From positions 11,872,918-11,936,917 of the forward strand of contig OW386292.2 of assembly GCA_936432065.2 (NCBI GenBank): a DNA stretch of 64,000 nucleotides. The letters run 5' to 3'. The notes under the pieces were generated by a model that was not told the DNA's origin, did no database searches, and worked only from the letters and a program-made list of their open reading frames with translations. The stretch comes from Rutpela maculata. Lineage: Eukaryota; Arthropoda; Insecta; Coleoptera; Cerambycidae. The translations under genes were made by a program, and so were the position numbers. Shown piece after piece: positions 1 to 10,787 of the stretch (position 1 is its first letter; each line of letters begins with the position of its first letter).

Positions 1-650
1 GTAGTCTCTAGTCATGTATTGATGGTTGGAATGAATTTACTCTATATTTGTTCACCCTGCCTAAAACTACAAAAGCCTGAATTTTTTTCCCGTTTTGAAA
101 CCTACGAGGGGGGTAGTTTTAACCCTCAATAGGGTTGAGTCTGTACCCTTTGAGATTAATGGCTGGTTGTCGCACCAAAGTCAAATATTTTGCACTAAGA
201 GATACAAAAATTTGGCCTTTGTACATGTTATTCACACTCACGTGCGTCTTTCGAGTTTTAGCGGTAGTTTTCACCCCCCATAAGGGCGGATTTTGGTTTA
301 ATTTATAGAGATAACTTTCTGTGGCTCGAATTTATATTCTCTACTCCCGACTACAAAACATCTACCATTTTTTACACTTCATTAAGAGTTATTACATTAT
401 TTCTATGATTTTACACCATTTTAAGGGACGTTTTTGACAAAAAACAAAACTGACACGATAGATCTTCTTTTGGACTACGGATTCGGATTCAGCGTCGAAA
501 AATACATCAAATCTATATAATTTGGTACGCTGCACAGAACTTTTTTTTGTGTGGCTGTGATTATTATTAATATATAATCCGAATATCTTATGGGAATCTC
601 CCGCACGAACTGCAACAGCAACATAAAGCAAGACATGTAAAACCACCTTG
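1..650. other. Intergenic/intronic, no gene recognised
   Basis: This is AT-rich sequence without a convincing coding region. Short open frames here have no recognisable motif. It is probably part of the large upstream intron of the ADAMTS-like gene whose first visible exon is at 25181, but that is an inference. Confidence 0.5.
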
Positions 651-1014
651 CCCAGGTAGCAAAGGCACGTGAAAATGACGTGAAAAAATGGTCAGGAGTG
701 ACGAGAAATGACGAGTTAGATGACGTAAATGAAACGTGAAAATGACTTCCTAATGTCTCAGACGAATGACGCCTTTTTCAGGTTATATTTGATAAGACTA
801 CATGCTAGTTAGTAATCTACTTGATAAAAATAAAATAATTAATGCATAAATAAGTTTTGTCTTAATGAATTTGTTTGTTAGCCATCTGTAATTTTATTTA
901 CATATTAACATATCTAATATTGTTTACCATCACTCCAACTTTTTCTCACAAGGGTTGCCTGCAAATTATAATGTTTATTAAGTTATTAAATTCATTTTTA
1001 CTTACCTTTACCAA

Positions 1015-1102
1015 TTGCGGTCCGTAGGGTTCGAACTTACATGTCTCCCGTTGTCCGTATTACAGTACTGACTCTTCTACCAACTGAGCTATCTTAGTGA
1101 CC
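1015..1102 (-). pseudogene. tRNA-like sequence (A and B boxes)
   Basis: Read on the minus strand it has an A-box-like TAGCTCAGTTGG and a consensus B box GTTCGAACC. The T-stem pairs at four of five positions and the terminal CGGTC/GACCG pairs. The anticodon arm is irregular; a GTA triplet (Tyr) sits where an anticodon would be, but its stem does not fold. This is a tRNA-derived relic or SINE head rather than a working tRNA. Confidence 0.55.
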
Positions 1103-1632
1103 GTTATTTCGGATGCTAAAAGCAGTATTTATGGTGATGTGTATGAAGTCTTTATTATGTGAAATTGAATTTCTAGCCTTATTTAAAATATATGAAAATC
1201 TTTCAGGTTCTCTTTTTTTTTCTATTTTTTTACGTGTTCCCAAACCTGAATTTTTCGAGTTACTAGTATTTTTATTTATTTATAATTATTAAGAAGAACT
1301 TATTTAATTTAATTAAACTGTCACCACTGTCACCTGAGAAGTACGAGTACTTGTTGAACAACGTAATTATTACATTAATTCAGTGGCGGTTCGTTAAAAA
1401 AAATGTTTACTTTTAGAATTTAAGTTTTAAGTTGAAGTACTTGTACAAACCTGGGAACAGTGTTGGAGAAAAAACGGTAAAGGTATAATATCATCTACAA
1501 CATAAATAGAATATTTAATGGTCTAAAACAGACCTAAAATTGAAAAGCAGTATATTCGTACATCGGTTTTGTAAGCAATTACCTTAAAAAAAACAACTAA
1601 AATTTTTTTCGCAATTATTTTAACAAAAAAAA

Positions 1633-1712
1633 AAAGACGGAATGAGCAGAGGTCGACCCCGGACCTCGCGACTTGAAAGACGACGCTTAACCCTCTCGAC
1701 CACTAACCTTTC
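1633..1712 (-). pseudogene. Second tRNA-like sequence (Leu/Ser-type D arm)
   Basis: On the minus strand it shows TGGTCGAGAGGGTTAAGCG, close to the D-arm/A-box of class II tRNAs. An anticodon-loop-like TTCAAG follows, then a B-box-like GGGGTCGACC lacking one T. It is degenerate and has no long variable arm that folds convincingly. It lies in the same orientation as the first tRNA-like module and in the same TIR element. Confidence 0.45.
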
Positions 1713-2280
1713 TGTGAATACTTGCTTAAAGCCTTTATAGTGGAACACGTAACGGCTAGATTTTGCTTTTTAATGCATTTTAATCTAATTTTATTATTAA
1801 AAGAACTGGATATCTTCACAAATAAACTGCCGAATCTTTGCAAACTTTTCCGAATATAAATTATTTTGGGTATTGTTAAAAAACATTATCCTCGAATAAA
1901 AACGCCAATACTTATCCCTCACGACACGGTTTATTTTTTTTAAACTTTACACTCTGCTTACGATAACAAAATGCCATCAGCGAGTTTTAAAGTTTGTAAT
2001 CCGATAAAATATAAATAAATTTAACACCGAAAAAAGACGACAATATGACGTGATATGTAGCACGTCATTTTAATGTCATATATGAGACGTCATTATGTCG
2101 TCGATTTTTAGTGCCCTGACGTTTTTTGACCAGAATCACCAGATTTTGACGTCGTTATAACGTACCCTTGCTACCTGGGTGGATAACAATCAAAACTCTC
2201 ACTAAAGGGTAAACCGGGAGAAACCTGGTTGCTTTAGATGTTAGAGAAAATTATATATATATGATCAAATCGTTAATTAT

Positions 2281-3211
2281 TTAAGTTCGTATAAAGTCTT
2301 TCCCTTGCATCAATTTGGCTTTCGTAATTCTCACAGCAACATCACAGCGCTGCTTAATTTTCGTTATAATGTTATAAGAGGGCTAGATTAAGAATTGTAT
2401 CACTCGATTACTCTAAGGCATTTGACACTATTGATCAATCTCTATTATGTGCGAAATCGGTCTTTTACAAATGCTGTTGCGTTTTTTAAATCATATTTAT
2501 GCAACCGTCGTCAGTCAGTATCCGTCAATAATTCTGTGTCCCCTGCTCAACAGATTTTATCAGGTGTTCCGCAAGGATCCGTACTGGGACCACTGTTGTT
2601 TATAATCTACATAACCGATATCTTTAACCAAAGTATTCATTGTCACCTGCAATCATATTTTATTTATTTAGCGTATGACATAAGTGTACACAACATAGTT
2701 ATTTAAAGTTTAATGTCCAATTTATTTATATACTCGATCGACGAAGTCGCTCACTCACACTTCCTTCGTACTTCCTAAGTGGACACTCGGTGGTAATGTG
2801 TTGGATGGTTTGTGTATTGGCTCCGGAGTCACATTCAGCAATCATATGTTGATGACACTCAGTTTCTATTTGCCATTAATACATCACATAGCGAGATTAT
2901 CAACATCTTGTTGAACGATGATATAAATTCTATTTGCAGTTATTCTAAGAAGCATAATTTAAAAATTAATCCGAAAAAGACACTTCTGGTTTGGACGAGA
3001 AAATAGAAGAAACTTTCTAAAAACGCGAATCAACCCAGTTATAGATGGTGTACATATAAAATTTTCAGATTAGACACATTCTAACTTTCAAAATGCGGAA
3101 AAAATGTGTGAATCATTTGTGTTGCCCGTTCTTAATTACTGTAATATAATAGAAATCGTACAAAACACGTGTCGTTTTATTTTCAGCCTACGAAAATACG
3201 CCCACGTATCG
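2281..3211 (+). pseudogene. LINE reverse transcriptase relic (Jockey/CR1-like), interrupted
   Basis: Conserved non-LTR RT blocks appear in order but in different frames. They are HQFGFR near 2310, DYSKAFDTID near 2400, SGVPQGSVLGPLLF near 2560, the catalytic YVDDTQ near 2845, VLPVLNYCN near 3125 and RFIFSLRKYAHVS near 3170. Frame changes and an inserted 179-bp segment (2659-2837) split the palm domain just before the catalytic YVDD. Excising that segment with one copy of its flanking GCAATCATAT restores the reading ..HCHLQSY-VDDTQ... The relic ends at a run of G (3212-3226). No endonuclease domain is present. A retrotransposon origin is certain; the clade is less so. Confidence 0.85.
2659..2837 (-). 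mobile_element. Short 5'-truncated retroelement inserted in the LINE
   Basis: A 179-bp segment is bounded by direct repeats GCAATCATAT (2649-2658 and 2838-2847). It starts with TTTATTTATTTA, which reads as an A-rich tail on the minus strand. Target duplication plus tail indicate target-primed retrotransposition of a truncated LINE or SINE into an older LINE. Confidence 0.7.
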
Positions 3212-4702
3212 GGGGGGGGGGGGGGGGTGCACGTACAGTTAGGGTGGGCTCCCGCAGTATATAGAAACTGAAACAAAAATGGTAAATATGATAATGACGA
3301 AAATTAAATCGAAGGCAGTTAACGTTTCGAAAAATATTTCTTTTTCCGTTATCAAAACTTTCATGTTGGACAGCGCAGCAACAGTTCGCTTCTTTGGAAG
3401 ACACTCCCTTCGATAAGACTTTTTTAGCATTGTATTTTACCGCAATCTATCCTATTTTTGACCGCATGAACCGGAGAGAGGACAACATAGTTAATGATTT
3501 AAGGAAAATCAGATGACTATGATTATCTTTTTGATAAAATTATTTACCAAACTTTTTTAAATTTTATGATAATTTTTCCAAAAATGCGGCTGTTGATTTT
3601 GGTTTAATGCACAACGTGTTACAAACGGAAACTATTGTGAAAACCAGTATCTTTACAGCTATCTCTTACGAGGCACTGTTAAGTTTTTCTCGTTATTACA
3701 CTCTCACTTTCAATAACTAGACAAACATAGATACTATAGGCGAATCGAGTATAATACTAATTAATGCAGATAAGTATGTTAATTACTATTGTTTTAATAA
3801 TGTCTTTTGTATACACGTCCATGTACCGCTGCGCGTACACTTTCACGTCATCAGGGTCTAATTTATTTAAATGACATAAACTGTTTGAATTTATTATGTA
3901 CATTCGATAATTACTACTTTTTTATACAAGGTGCTTGAGAAGTTAAGAGTAGAAAAAAATTTCCAATAATTTTCCAGGTTTTGACAATAATTTAGTTTTT
4001 TAAAAATCTATTGGAAGGGAACTGCTTATTAAAAAATAACAAACATTTTATCTTCAATAAGGTTCATCACTAAAAACAGCAAATTTGACGTTGTTCGTTT
4101 GCCCCCAACAGAAAATGCTGCAAAATACCTTCCACTACGAATACTGCATTGTATCTATTGGAGAAGCCCTGATATGAATACTGCAGATGCAACATTACAA
4201 GGATGAAATGAGGTTAAGGATAGGATTTTGTAGAGTGTGAGAGAAATATGCGTTTATTTTCGATTTATTATAGATATTAAAAAACAAACAAACATAGTAT
4301 GATTTTTAAAATTGTTTTAGATACTTGCTATTGTTCTAACGAATTCAACTATATACATTTTTTATTGTAAATTTCTGTTGTACCTACTCGAATATTTAGT
4401 TCACCAATGAAAATAGTTCCTGATTTCATTATTAGAGCATGGCATTTAACTATATACAAAATTTATGACGAAAACTGTATTGCATTCCTTAGAGCAATGG
4501 GAAGTATCTGAAACTATTTTAAAGATTATACTATTTATGATGTTTTTAAATATTTATAATAAACCGAAAACGCATATTTCTCTCTCACTCTGCAATATCC
4601 TATCCTTATTGATCGTTTATGTATATTGTCCATCCAGAGCATATATATTCCATCGATATCGACATTGATTACACTATTCTACAGCCTACATGTATTGGAA
4701 GT
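3212..4702. other. No gene recognised
   Basis: The stretch begins with a 17-base G run (about 3211-3227) where the LINE relic is cut. The rest is AT-rich sequence in which I see no coding motif, TIR pair or tandem array. Confidence 0.5.
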
Positions 4703-5317
4703 AAAAAAACCGCTGCCCAAGGAATCACTACTTCCACATCCAGATTCTTTTCCAAGTCACTCACAACGAAAAAATTTTTGTATGTGGAAATAATTGTTTA
4801 TGGAACTTTAATAATATAATATTTGAAATCCTCTACCCCAAAAACCCATAAAACGATACCCCACATCGGTAGCGGCCTGGGGGTGGTGATAAGGGGTGGT
4901 AGTGGGTGTGGATGAAGTAAAAAAACATTTTGAGGTTTCTGGTTCTTGTACACACACTAAATCACAATTTTTTTTCATCCCCTTTAATAATGGGGTGGGG
5001 GTGGTAATGCCAAAATTTTTTTTGAGACCTTACCTTCTCTTGTATATACTAAATACCAATTTTATGGACTCTTACCTGCTTGATGTACCTATTTTCCCCA
5101 AATTTACGCCAATTTACCCCCCAACCCTTCGACGGAACAAGATGAAAATATGATCTAGTTCTAGATCTCGTTAAAGTACATATGTGTACCAAATTTCAAG
5201 TCAATATCTCAAACGGTTCCAGAGAAAACGTGCGCACAAAAAAAAGTTACAGACAGACAGACCGACAGACAGAAATTTTTTTTGTCGTTACTATACTTCC
5301 ACTGGATGTGGAAGTAA
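4703..5317 (+). mobile_element. Family A repeat, copy 1 (complete)
   Basis: A roughly 615-bp repeat begins AAAAACCGCTGCCCAAGG and ends with the hairpin CTTCCAC-TGGAT-GTGGAAG followed by TAAT. The CTTCCACATCCAG motif near the start is inverse to the end. Internal landmarks are GGGGTGGGGGTGG tracts, TTTAGTATATACAAGAGAAG (on the complement) and a CAGACAGAC microsatellite. At least eight other copies or fragments occur in this window. It has no coding capacity. The class is unresolved; the terminal 3' hairpin would suit a Helitron/Helentron-like element. Confidence 0.8.
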
Positions 5318-5425
5318 TAGCAAATTCCTAGTAACTTCGTCATGCTAAATAACAATATAAAAAGTAAAAGTTCAAGTTGGCTCTGGTTTTCCCAATACAG
5401 GTAATAAAGTGTAACGCAGGTATAG

Positions 5426-5575
5426 AGGTCTACAGACGATCCAGCTGCTGGAACCCGACATTGTCGGTATGCTTTGAAGATAATTGGAATTCCAGCGGAC
5501 CAGTTCACTTTTACGAATGAGTTCAAAGCATGCCGACAAGGCTGGCTCCCTGTCGCTAGATCGTGTGTAGACCCC
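5426..5575. mobile_element. Small palindromic element (GATCCAGC/GTGTAGACCCC ends), copy 1
   Basis: About 150 bp with inverted ends: GTCTACAGACGATCCAGC at the left and its diverged inverse GCTAGATCGTGTGTAGACCCC at the right. An inner inverted pair is built on TTGTCGGTATGCTTTGAA and TTCAAAGCATGCCGACAA. A second copy in opposite orientation lies at 62689-62825. It is a foldback MITE with no coding capacity. Confidence 0.7.
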
Positions 5576-5767
5576 TTATAAACCCTAGTTTATGGGCGGT
5601 CCTATCACAAATAATAGGTAGAATTAGAATTCTACGAAAAATAGATATACTAACTACCTACCTCTGTATTTGTCACTAAAACTAATATTCATTCTTAGGT
5701 AGTCGTATTTGTACCTTGTGCATGATAAGCGTTCATTTTCGAAAGTAAATAGTGCTATTTTGAAAAT

Positions 5768-7335
5768 ATGCCACGAGATTGTGTAAATACACCCAACAAC
5801 TTTTGTTATATTTGTGGTGAAGTAACTTTTGCGCATCAAAAACGTAATTTTACTTCCAAAATTAAGAAGGCGTACCAGTTGTATTTTGGTTGCACAATTG
5901 GAGATGAAGACAAAAAATGGGCACCTCATATATGTTGCAGCAATTGTGCGAACAATCTTTGCAGTTGGCTAAGTGGAAGAGGACGTTCAATGGCTTTTGC
6001 TGAACTACCTATTCCTAATCCACCTCAAGATACATTGATTCTGATGAAAAATCGCATGATAATGTAGATGACGACTTAGTCCAGCCATCAACATCACAAG
6101 ATCCCGATTTCTCTGCCGAAGTGTCCGGTGGTGAACCACACAAAATTAATCAACGCGAATTAAGTGATCTTATAAGAGACCTTGATCTGTCCAAGGCAAA
6201 AGCGGAGCTTTTGGCATCTCGATTACAACAACGGAATTTACTACAAGAAAATGTTAAAGTTTCCATGTATCGAAGTCGTCAAAAAGATCTTATAGCTTTT
6301 TTCAAAATGGAAAATGACTTGGTTGCCTGCAAGGACATTGACGGCTTAATGAGTGCTTTACACATTCCCCATGATCCTAGTGACTGGAGACTTTTTATTG
6401 ACGCCTCGAAACTTAGTCTAAAAGCTGTGTTACTCCACAATGGAAATAAATTGCCATCAATTCCAATCGCACATGCTGTCCACATGAAGGAAAATTACAG
6501 TAACATGAATGTATTGCTACAAACTATAGAATATAACAACTATAAGTTTCAGATTTGTGCAGATTTAAAAGTGATAGCTCTCTTACTTGGTATGCAGCAA
6601 GGGTATACCAAATATTGCTGTTTTCTTTGTGAGTGGGACAGTCGAGTGCGATTAGAACATTACAAAAGAAAAATTTGGCCACCAAGACTGGGTTTTGAAC
6701 CAGGAGAAAAAAATGTTGCTAACTTTCCATCAATTAATTCACAAAAAGTAATACTGCCACCACTCCACATAAAACTGGGGCTTATGAAAAACTTGGTAAA
6801 AGCTATGGACAAAGAAGGACGTGCTTTCAGTTATTTAAAACAAAAATTTACCAGACTTAGTAATGCGAAAATTAAAGAGGGAATTTTTGTGGGTCCTCAA
6901 ATCAAGACCCTTTTCAAAGATGTTGAATTTGACAATATTCTAGAAGGTAATGAAAAAGCTGCTTGGAATTCCTTTAAAATGGTAGCAACACACTTTCTCG
7001 GTAACAAAAGAGCAGAAAATTATAGAGACCTTGTTGAGAATCTTCTTTCTTGCTACCAGAAATTAGGATGCAATATGTCATTGAAAGTCCACTTTCTACA
7101 TTCACACCTAGATTACTTCCCAGAAAACTGTGATGCAGTAAGTGATGAGCATGGAGAGAGATTCCACCAGGATATTCAAAATATGGAAAAAAGATATCAG
7201 GGCAAATGGACTTCTGCTATGTTGGCAGACTACTTTTGGACATGTATAAGAGATGCTCCAGAAGTAACTTATAAGAGAGGGCTAAGAAGCGCAAGAAGAA
7301 TAATTAATTTTCTGATTAAAGGGCTTATATTCTAA
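5768..7335 (+). pseudogene. Broken copy of a repetitive arthropod gene with Cys-rich N-terminus
   Basis: The first part (5768-6067) has a zinc-binding look: CYICGEVTF near residue 15 and HICCSNC near residue 55. It then reads MAFAELPIPNPPQ. A one-base shift near 6025 moves the reading to the second frame, which continues through an acidic linker into a 404-residue run (6121-7335). That run contains SKAKAELLASRL, DWRLFIDASKLSLKAVLLHNGNK split over two blocks, YCCFLCEWDSR, LPPLHIKLGLMKN, GIFVGPQI, HFLHSHLDYFPEN and SDEHGERFHQDI. I recognise these motifs as a multicopy, uncharacterised protein family of arthropod genomes, often treated as transposon-derived. Compared with my memory of that family, a segment of roughly 30-40 residues is missing after MAFA. 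The function is unknown. Confidence 0.75.
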
Positions 7336-7826
7336 TTAAATAAAGGGCTTATATTCTAATTAAATATATAGTATATAACATGTATTTGAAATATATATCA
7401 AAATGGCAAATATTTTTTCGCATGATGTAATTAATTGCTTTTTTTTATTAAAATTATACCATAATATGTGAGTTAGGTCAGTTATTAAAATTTTTAGAGC
7501 CAACAATTTTTTTTTATGACTATGTTAGACGTAGCTGGGACCAAAACAATGCAAATAAGTGGTTTTGGTTAACGATACAAAATAAAAATTAAAATTTGTA
7601 GGTGTGTGTTATTATTATATAACTGATTTCTAGAACATAATGAAATGTAAACTATCCAAATTACAAATTATGATAACCAGTATGTTAGTGACGCGAAAAG
7701 TTTCACATTATTTTGAGAGATTTTTATAGGAGAACACAGAATATTTTTTATTTCAATAAAACTCTACCACGATTTTTATTACTTGTGAGAGTTGACCGAT
7801 CCAGTCTAAAGTAATCACAAATACTA
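7336..7826. other. 3' flank of the broken gene, no feature
   Basis: The sequence is AT-rich. It begins with a short direct duplication of AAAGGGCTTATATTCTAATT just before and after the stop codon. Nothing else was recognised. Confidence 0.5.
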
Positions 7827-8416
7827 GGAGATAGCTACATGTATGGGGGCCTGGGATATAACCTGTTGGCATTGCTGTTATGTTATGGGAATGATTTGTG
7901 GATTGAGAAAAAAATGTTGGCACTCACAAAGACTATTCTTTGGTGCAATAACTAAGTCTGAGAAGGTGCCAACAATTTTTTTTGAAAAGCAACAGTTTTT
8001 GCCCGTTTTAGGCCAAAAGTCCAAATTTTTGCCAAAAAATCTGGAAAATGGCCAAGCAGAAAATGTAGGCATATGGTTTTTCAGCAATGAGCATTGACAA
8101 CGAAAATTTTCCGCCTGGTCGGAAAGGGTTATACTACGTTCCAATTTTGGTCATAATAGATGTCGCCAGTGCTGCCAATTGCACGGAGAAAAAATGTTGG
8201 TATATATCGAATGTTGATCGAAAAGATACCCTCTTCAACTAACACCAAGCCCCAACTCTGTTCCACAACTGAATATTTTCAGGGGCGGCTAGCGCCAAAA
8301 CGGTCAGGGGAGCAGGTCTGACTCACATAAGATAAAATGCTCAGAAAAGTATTTGCTGAAACATAACAGTAATGCCGACAGGTTATATCCCAGGCCCCAT
8401 ATATGTAGCAATCTCC
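7827..8416. mobile_element. Non-autonomous TIR element, about 590 bp
   Basis: The left terminus (AGGAGATAGCTACATG, then GGGGCCTGGGATATAACC) and the right terminus are inverted copies over roughly 55 bp with few mismatches. Interior open frames on both strands are short and overlap each other. No transposase motif was seen, and the target duplication is ambiguous. Confidence 0.7.
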
Positions 8417-9498
8417 TGGACTATTAAGGTCATTATATCATAACAACTGAAGTTTCATGATAAAGCCTTGTATTTTTATTTATTACAAGAATCCATAATT
8501 GCATATTTTTGATATTTTCTTCTTAGTGTGCGTGAAAACTAGAAAAATCATTAACCATCTGAGGATCCACAGGTTTGAACCACTTTTTCCGTATTATTAC
8601 CCTAGTATATTTTTGACACGGGACTAAATTGACCATAAATCTTTTGTTAATAATTCAAGCTACTTAATTGCTGGATGTGCAACAAAGAGCTTGATGTTAA
8701 TATTGTTTATAGTTCGCAATGTATTGTATATAATTAGTTATGGTCATAATTCTCTTAGATGTATACACTAAAAAAAATAAAATACACACTCTCAAAGGAA
8801 TCCTAGTGATGCCCAAATAAAATTTTATTAAGGGCATAAAATGGAAGACAATGGAAAGTTGATAAAGTTACTGTTTATGATGTATCATTACACGACAGTT
8901 CATCGAATTAGGAATAAGCCTTTCTGCTGGTGTTTGTTGCAATCGTTTTGTAGTAAGGTTGTCTAATCGTCGCGCGACGTTTCGGTAGAATCATATCTGC
9001 CATCTTCGGATTCTCGCTGATAGTTGTGCCTACTACTGCTTCTAACAGACTGGTCAGTTCGGTTCGAGTAACGTGAAGCTGCAGTAGTACGAACAACTCG
9101 TATATCTTTTTAAAACGGATATAGCAAATGATTACATTCAGAACAATGCACTTTTGGATGCACAATGGACAACGAAATTGATAGTGGTTAACTATAACTA
9201 AGTGACCTATCCTTAAAGAAAGTATGACATTATATTTTTATCGATCACGATAATTGTCGGTGATGCCATTTATGAATTATATTATTTGTGTGTTTGTAGT
9301 TTATTATACTATTATTTTTCTGTAAATAACAACTTAATAACAGATGCCATTATGTATAATGTTTCCTAGAAAAATACCTAACTACGTAATAATTGTGATT
9401 TATAAAAGAAATAACTATTATTAAATGCAGTGCATTATAAGTATTGTAAATATACTAAACTGCTTCATACAAGTTAATTATACACCGACATATCTAAT
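8417..9498. other. Unassigned repeat DNA; possible Penelope-like remnant near 8930-9160
   Basis: Minus-strand 9165-8908 is open for 85 codons and contains a C-C-G-A-A-G-A ... CCGAAAC arrangement (8965-9010). This is reminiscent of the hammerhead-type core often found in Penelope-like elements. The evidence is weak. The remainder holds nothing recognised. Confidence 0.25.
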
Positions 9499-9890
9499 TA
9501 ACCCACACAACACAAGGCTGTCCAAAGGATATACAATGGTAATACCTTTAGTATTTGGGCTTGCCTATGGGCATCCTAATATCCTAGTATGTATGTTTTT
9601 TGGCACTCTTTTGGTCATCCCAATGTCACAACGTGATATGAGATAAAAGTAATACGATGGATGTCCTGAAGGATATACCGACGCTATAACTGAGGAGGTA
9701 CCAGGACATCCAGGTTTCGGGATGTTCTAAGTATTACGAGAGGGCATCCATAGTATGTTTTTATTAGGTACTAGTAAGTCCATAGCACAAAAGGACATTC
9801 TAGGATATACAAATCACATACTTAAATGTATATGGATGTTCTATGGATTGCTAGTAGATATTCACAGGCATCTAAATGTTGGTCTATTCG
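9499..9890 (+). repeat. Family D repeat, copy 1
   Basis: It begins CCCACACAACACAAGG and is rich in GGATGTCC/GGATATCC-like words. It is similar to 15920-16165 and 38176-38507, and to the complement of 40050-40272. Only the left portion of the element is visible here; no right terminus was found. Confidence 0.6.
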
Positions 9891-9919
9891 CGAAAATTTT
9901 GGAGTGGGCGACAGTATAA

Positions 9920-10787
9920 CCACAGAATAAGGAACTACCAGAAGCGGCACTCTCAGCACCGCCTTTGATGTTTTTTTGTGACCTTCGCCATTTTGTTGTT
10001 GGTAATTTTGGCGGCAAATTTAAACAGAATGTTTATTAACAAACTTTACACAGGCTGAATACAATTACGTTATTCGAATAAGAATTCTATTTATAATGGG
10101 TATTAAAACTATTAAAGTAAACTGGATAAAATTATCTCTAGGAACAATAGTATTCTTAATATAAAGTCACAAAATGTATTAAAATCAATACAATATCTCG
10201 CCTGAGAAAATCTGTAATTTCTTACTGGGAGGCCGTTCTGGGGAAATATTTTTTTTTTCTGTTTAAACTACCAAATTGAGGAAAAATAGTAGGTAGTGCT
10301 GTTAGTAGCAATCTATTTTGTTACATATTTGTCGTGCGCACAACTTAAAATTGTTATAAAGTTCGGCTGAACTTTTACTTGCCAAATCCTCACGATCGCA
10401 TGCTTCCAACCACAGTACGGATCTTAAAAGAAGAAAGGTTCACAATTACTTGGAAATATCTTATAATTTACATCAATAATAAAATACCTTTGGGAGGGAA
10501 TCCTTAGGAAACGTAAATAAACTAATGTCTTTTCCTGTCGTACTACTTGTACATCCCTTAATCGTTTACTAATATCGCTATTAAAAATTACTATTAACTC
10601 AGCACAATAACACTCGAACCTGTTAAGAATTTATTTCGGTATTATGTCACAGATTGTCATTTACGGCACTTTATTGTTTTAACCGAAAACAATAAATGAA
10701 CTGACGGATGTACCAACAACAAAATGGCGGCAATGGAATTTTGGCGGGAAGCCCAAGTGTCGTTTCTGGTAGTTCTCTTTTCTGTGG
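9920..10787. mobile_element. TIR element with 5-bp TATAA duplication
   Basis: The ends are CCACAGAATAAGGAACTACC and the inverse of CCACAGAAAAGAGAACTACC. A second inverted block (CGCCATTTTGTTGTTGG near 9988, inverse near 10705) lengthens the arms to about 100 bp. TATAA occurs immediately outside both ends (9915-9919 and 10788-10792). A related terminus occurs near 58292. There is no transposase. Confidence 0.7.

Larger units (their letters stand above)
651..2179. mobile_element. TIR element with CRE-like subterminal motifs and tRNA-like modules
   Basis: The left end reads CCCAGGTAGCAA and the right end is its inverse, TTGCTACCTGGG. With a few mismatches the inverted similarity runs about 40 bp. 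Both subterminal zones (about 660-775 and 2035-2160) are crowded with TGACGT/ATGACG motifs resembling CRE/ATF sites, in opposite orientation at the two ends. No transposase frame was found, so it is non-autonomous. The interior carries two tRNA-like sequences on the minus strand. No clear target-site duplication could be read, so the superfamily is unassigned. Confidence 0.65.

Noticed and set aside
651..2179. Functional tRNA genes
   Set aside because: Neither tRNA-like sequence forms a complete cloverleaf; acceptor or anticodon stems fail, so they were kept as relics.
5209..5526. 105-codon minus-strand open frame
   Set aside because: It spans the 3' end of family A copy 1 and the hairpin element, two unrelated repeats; the frame is not open in other family A copies.
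6279..6485. 68-codon frame on the minus strand
   Set aside because: Antisense shadow of the conserved + strand frame.
7843..8144. Overlapping frames on both strands in the 590-bp TIR element
   Set aside because: They are mutually antisense, short and without motifs.
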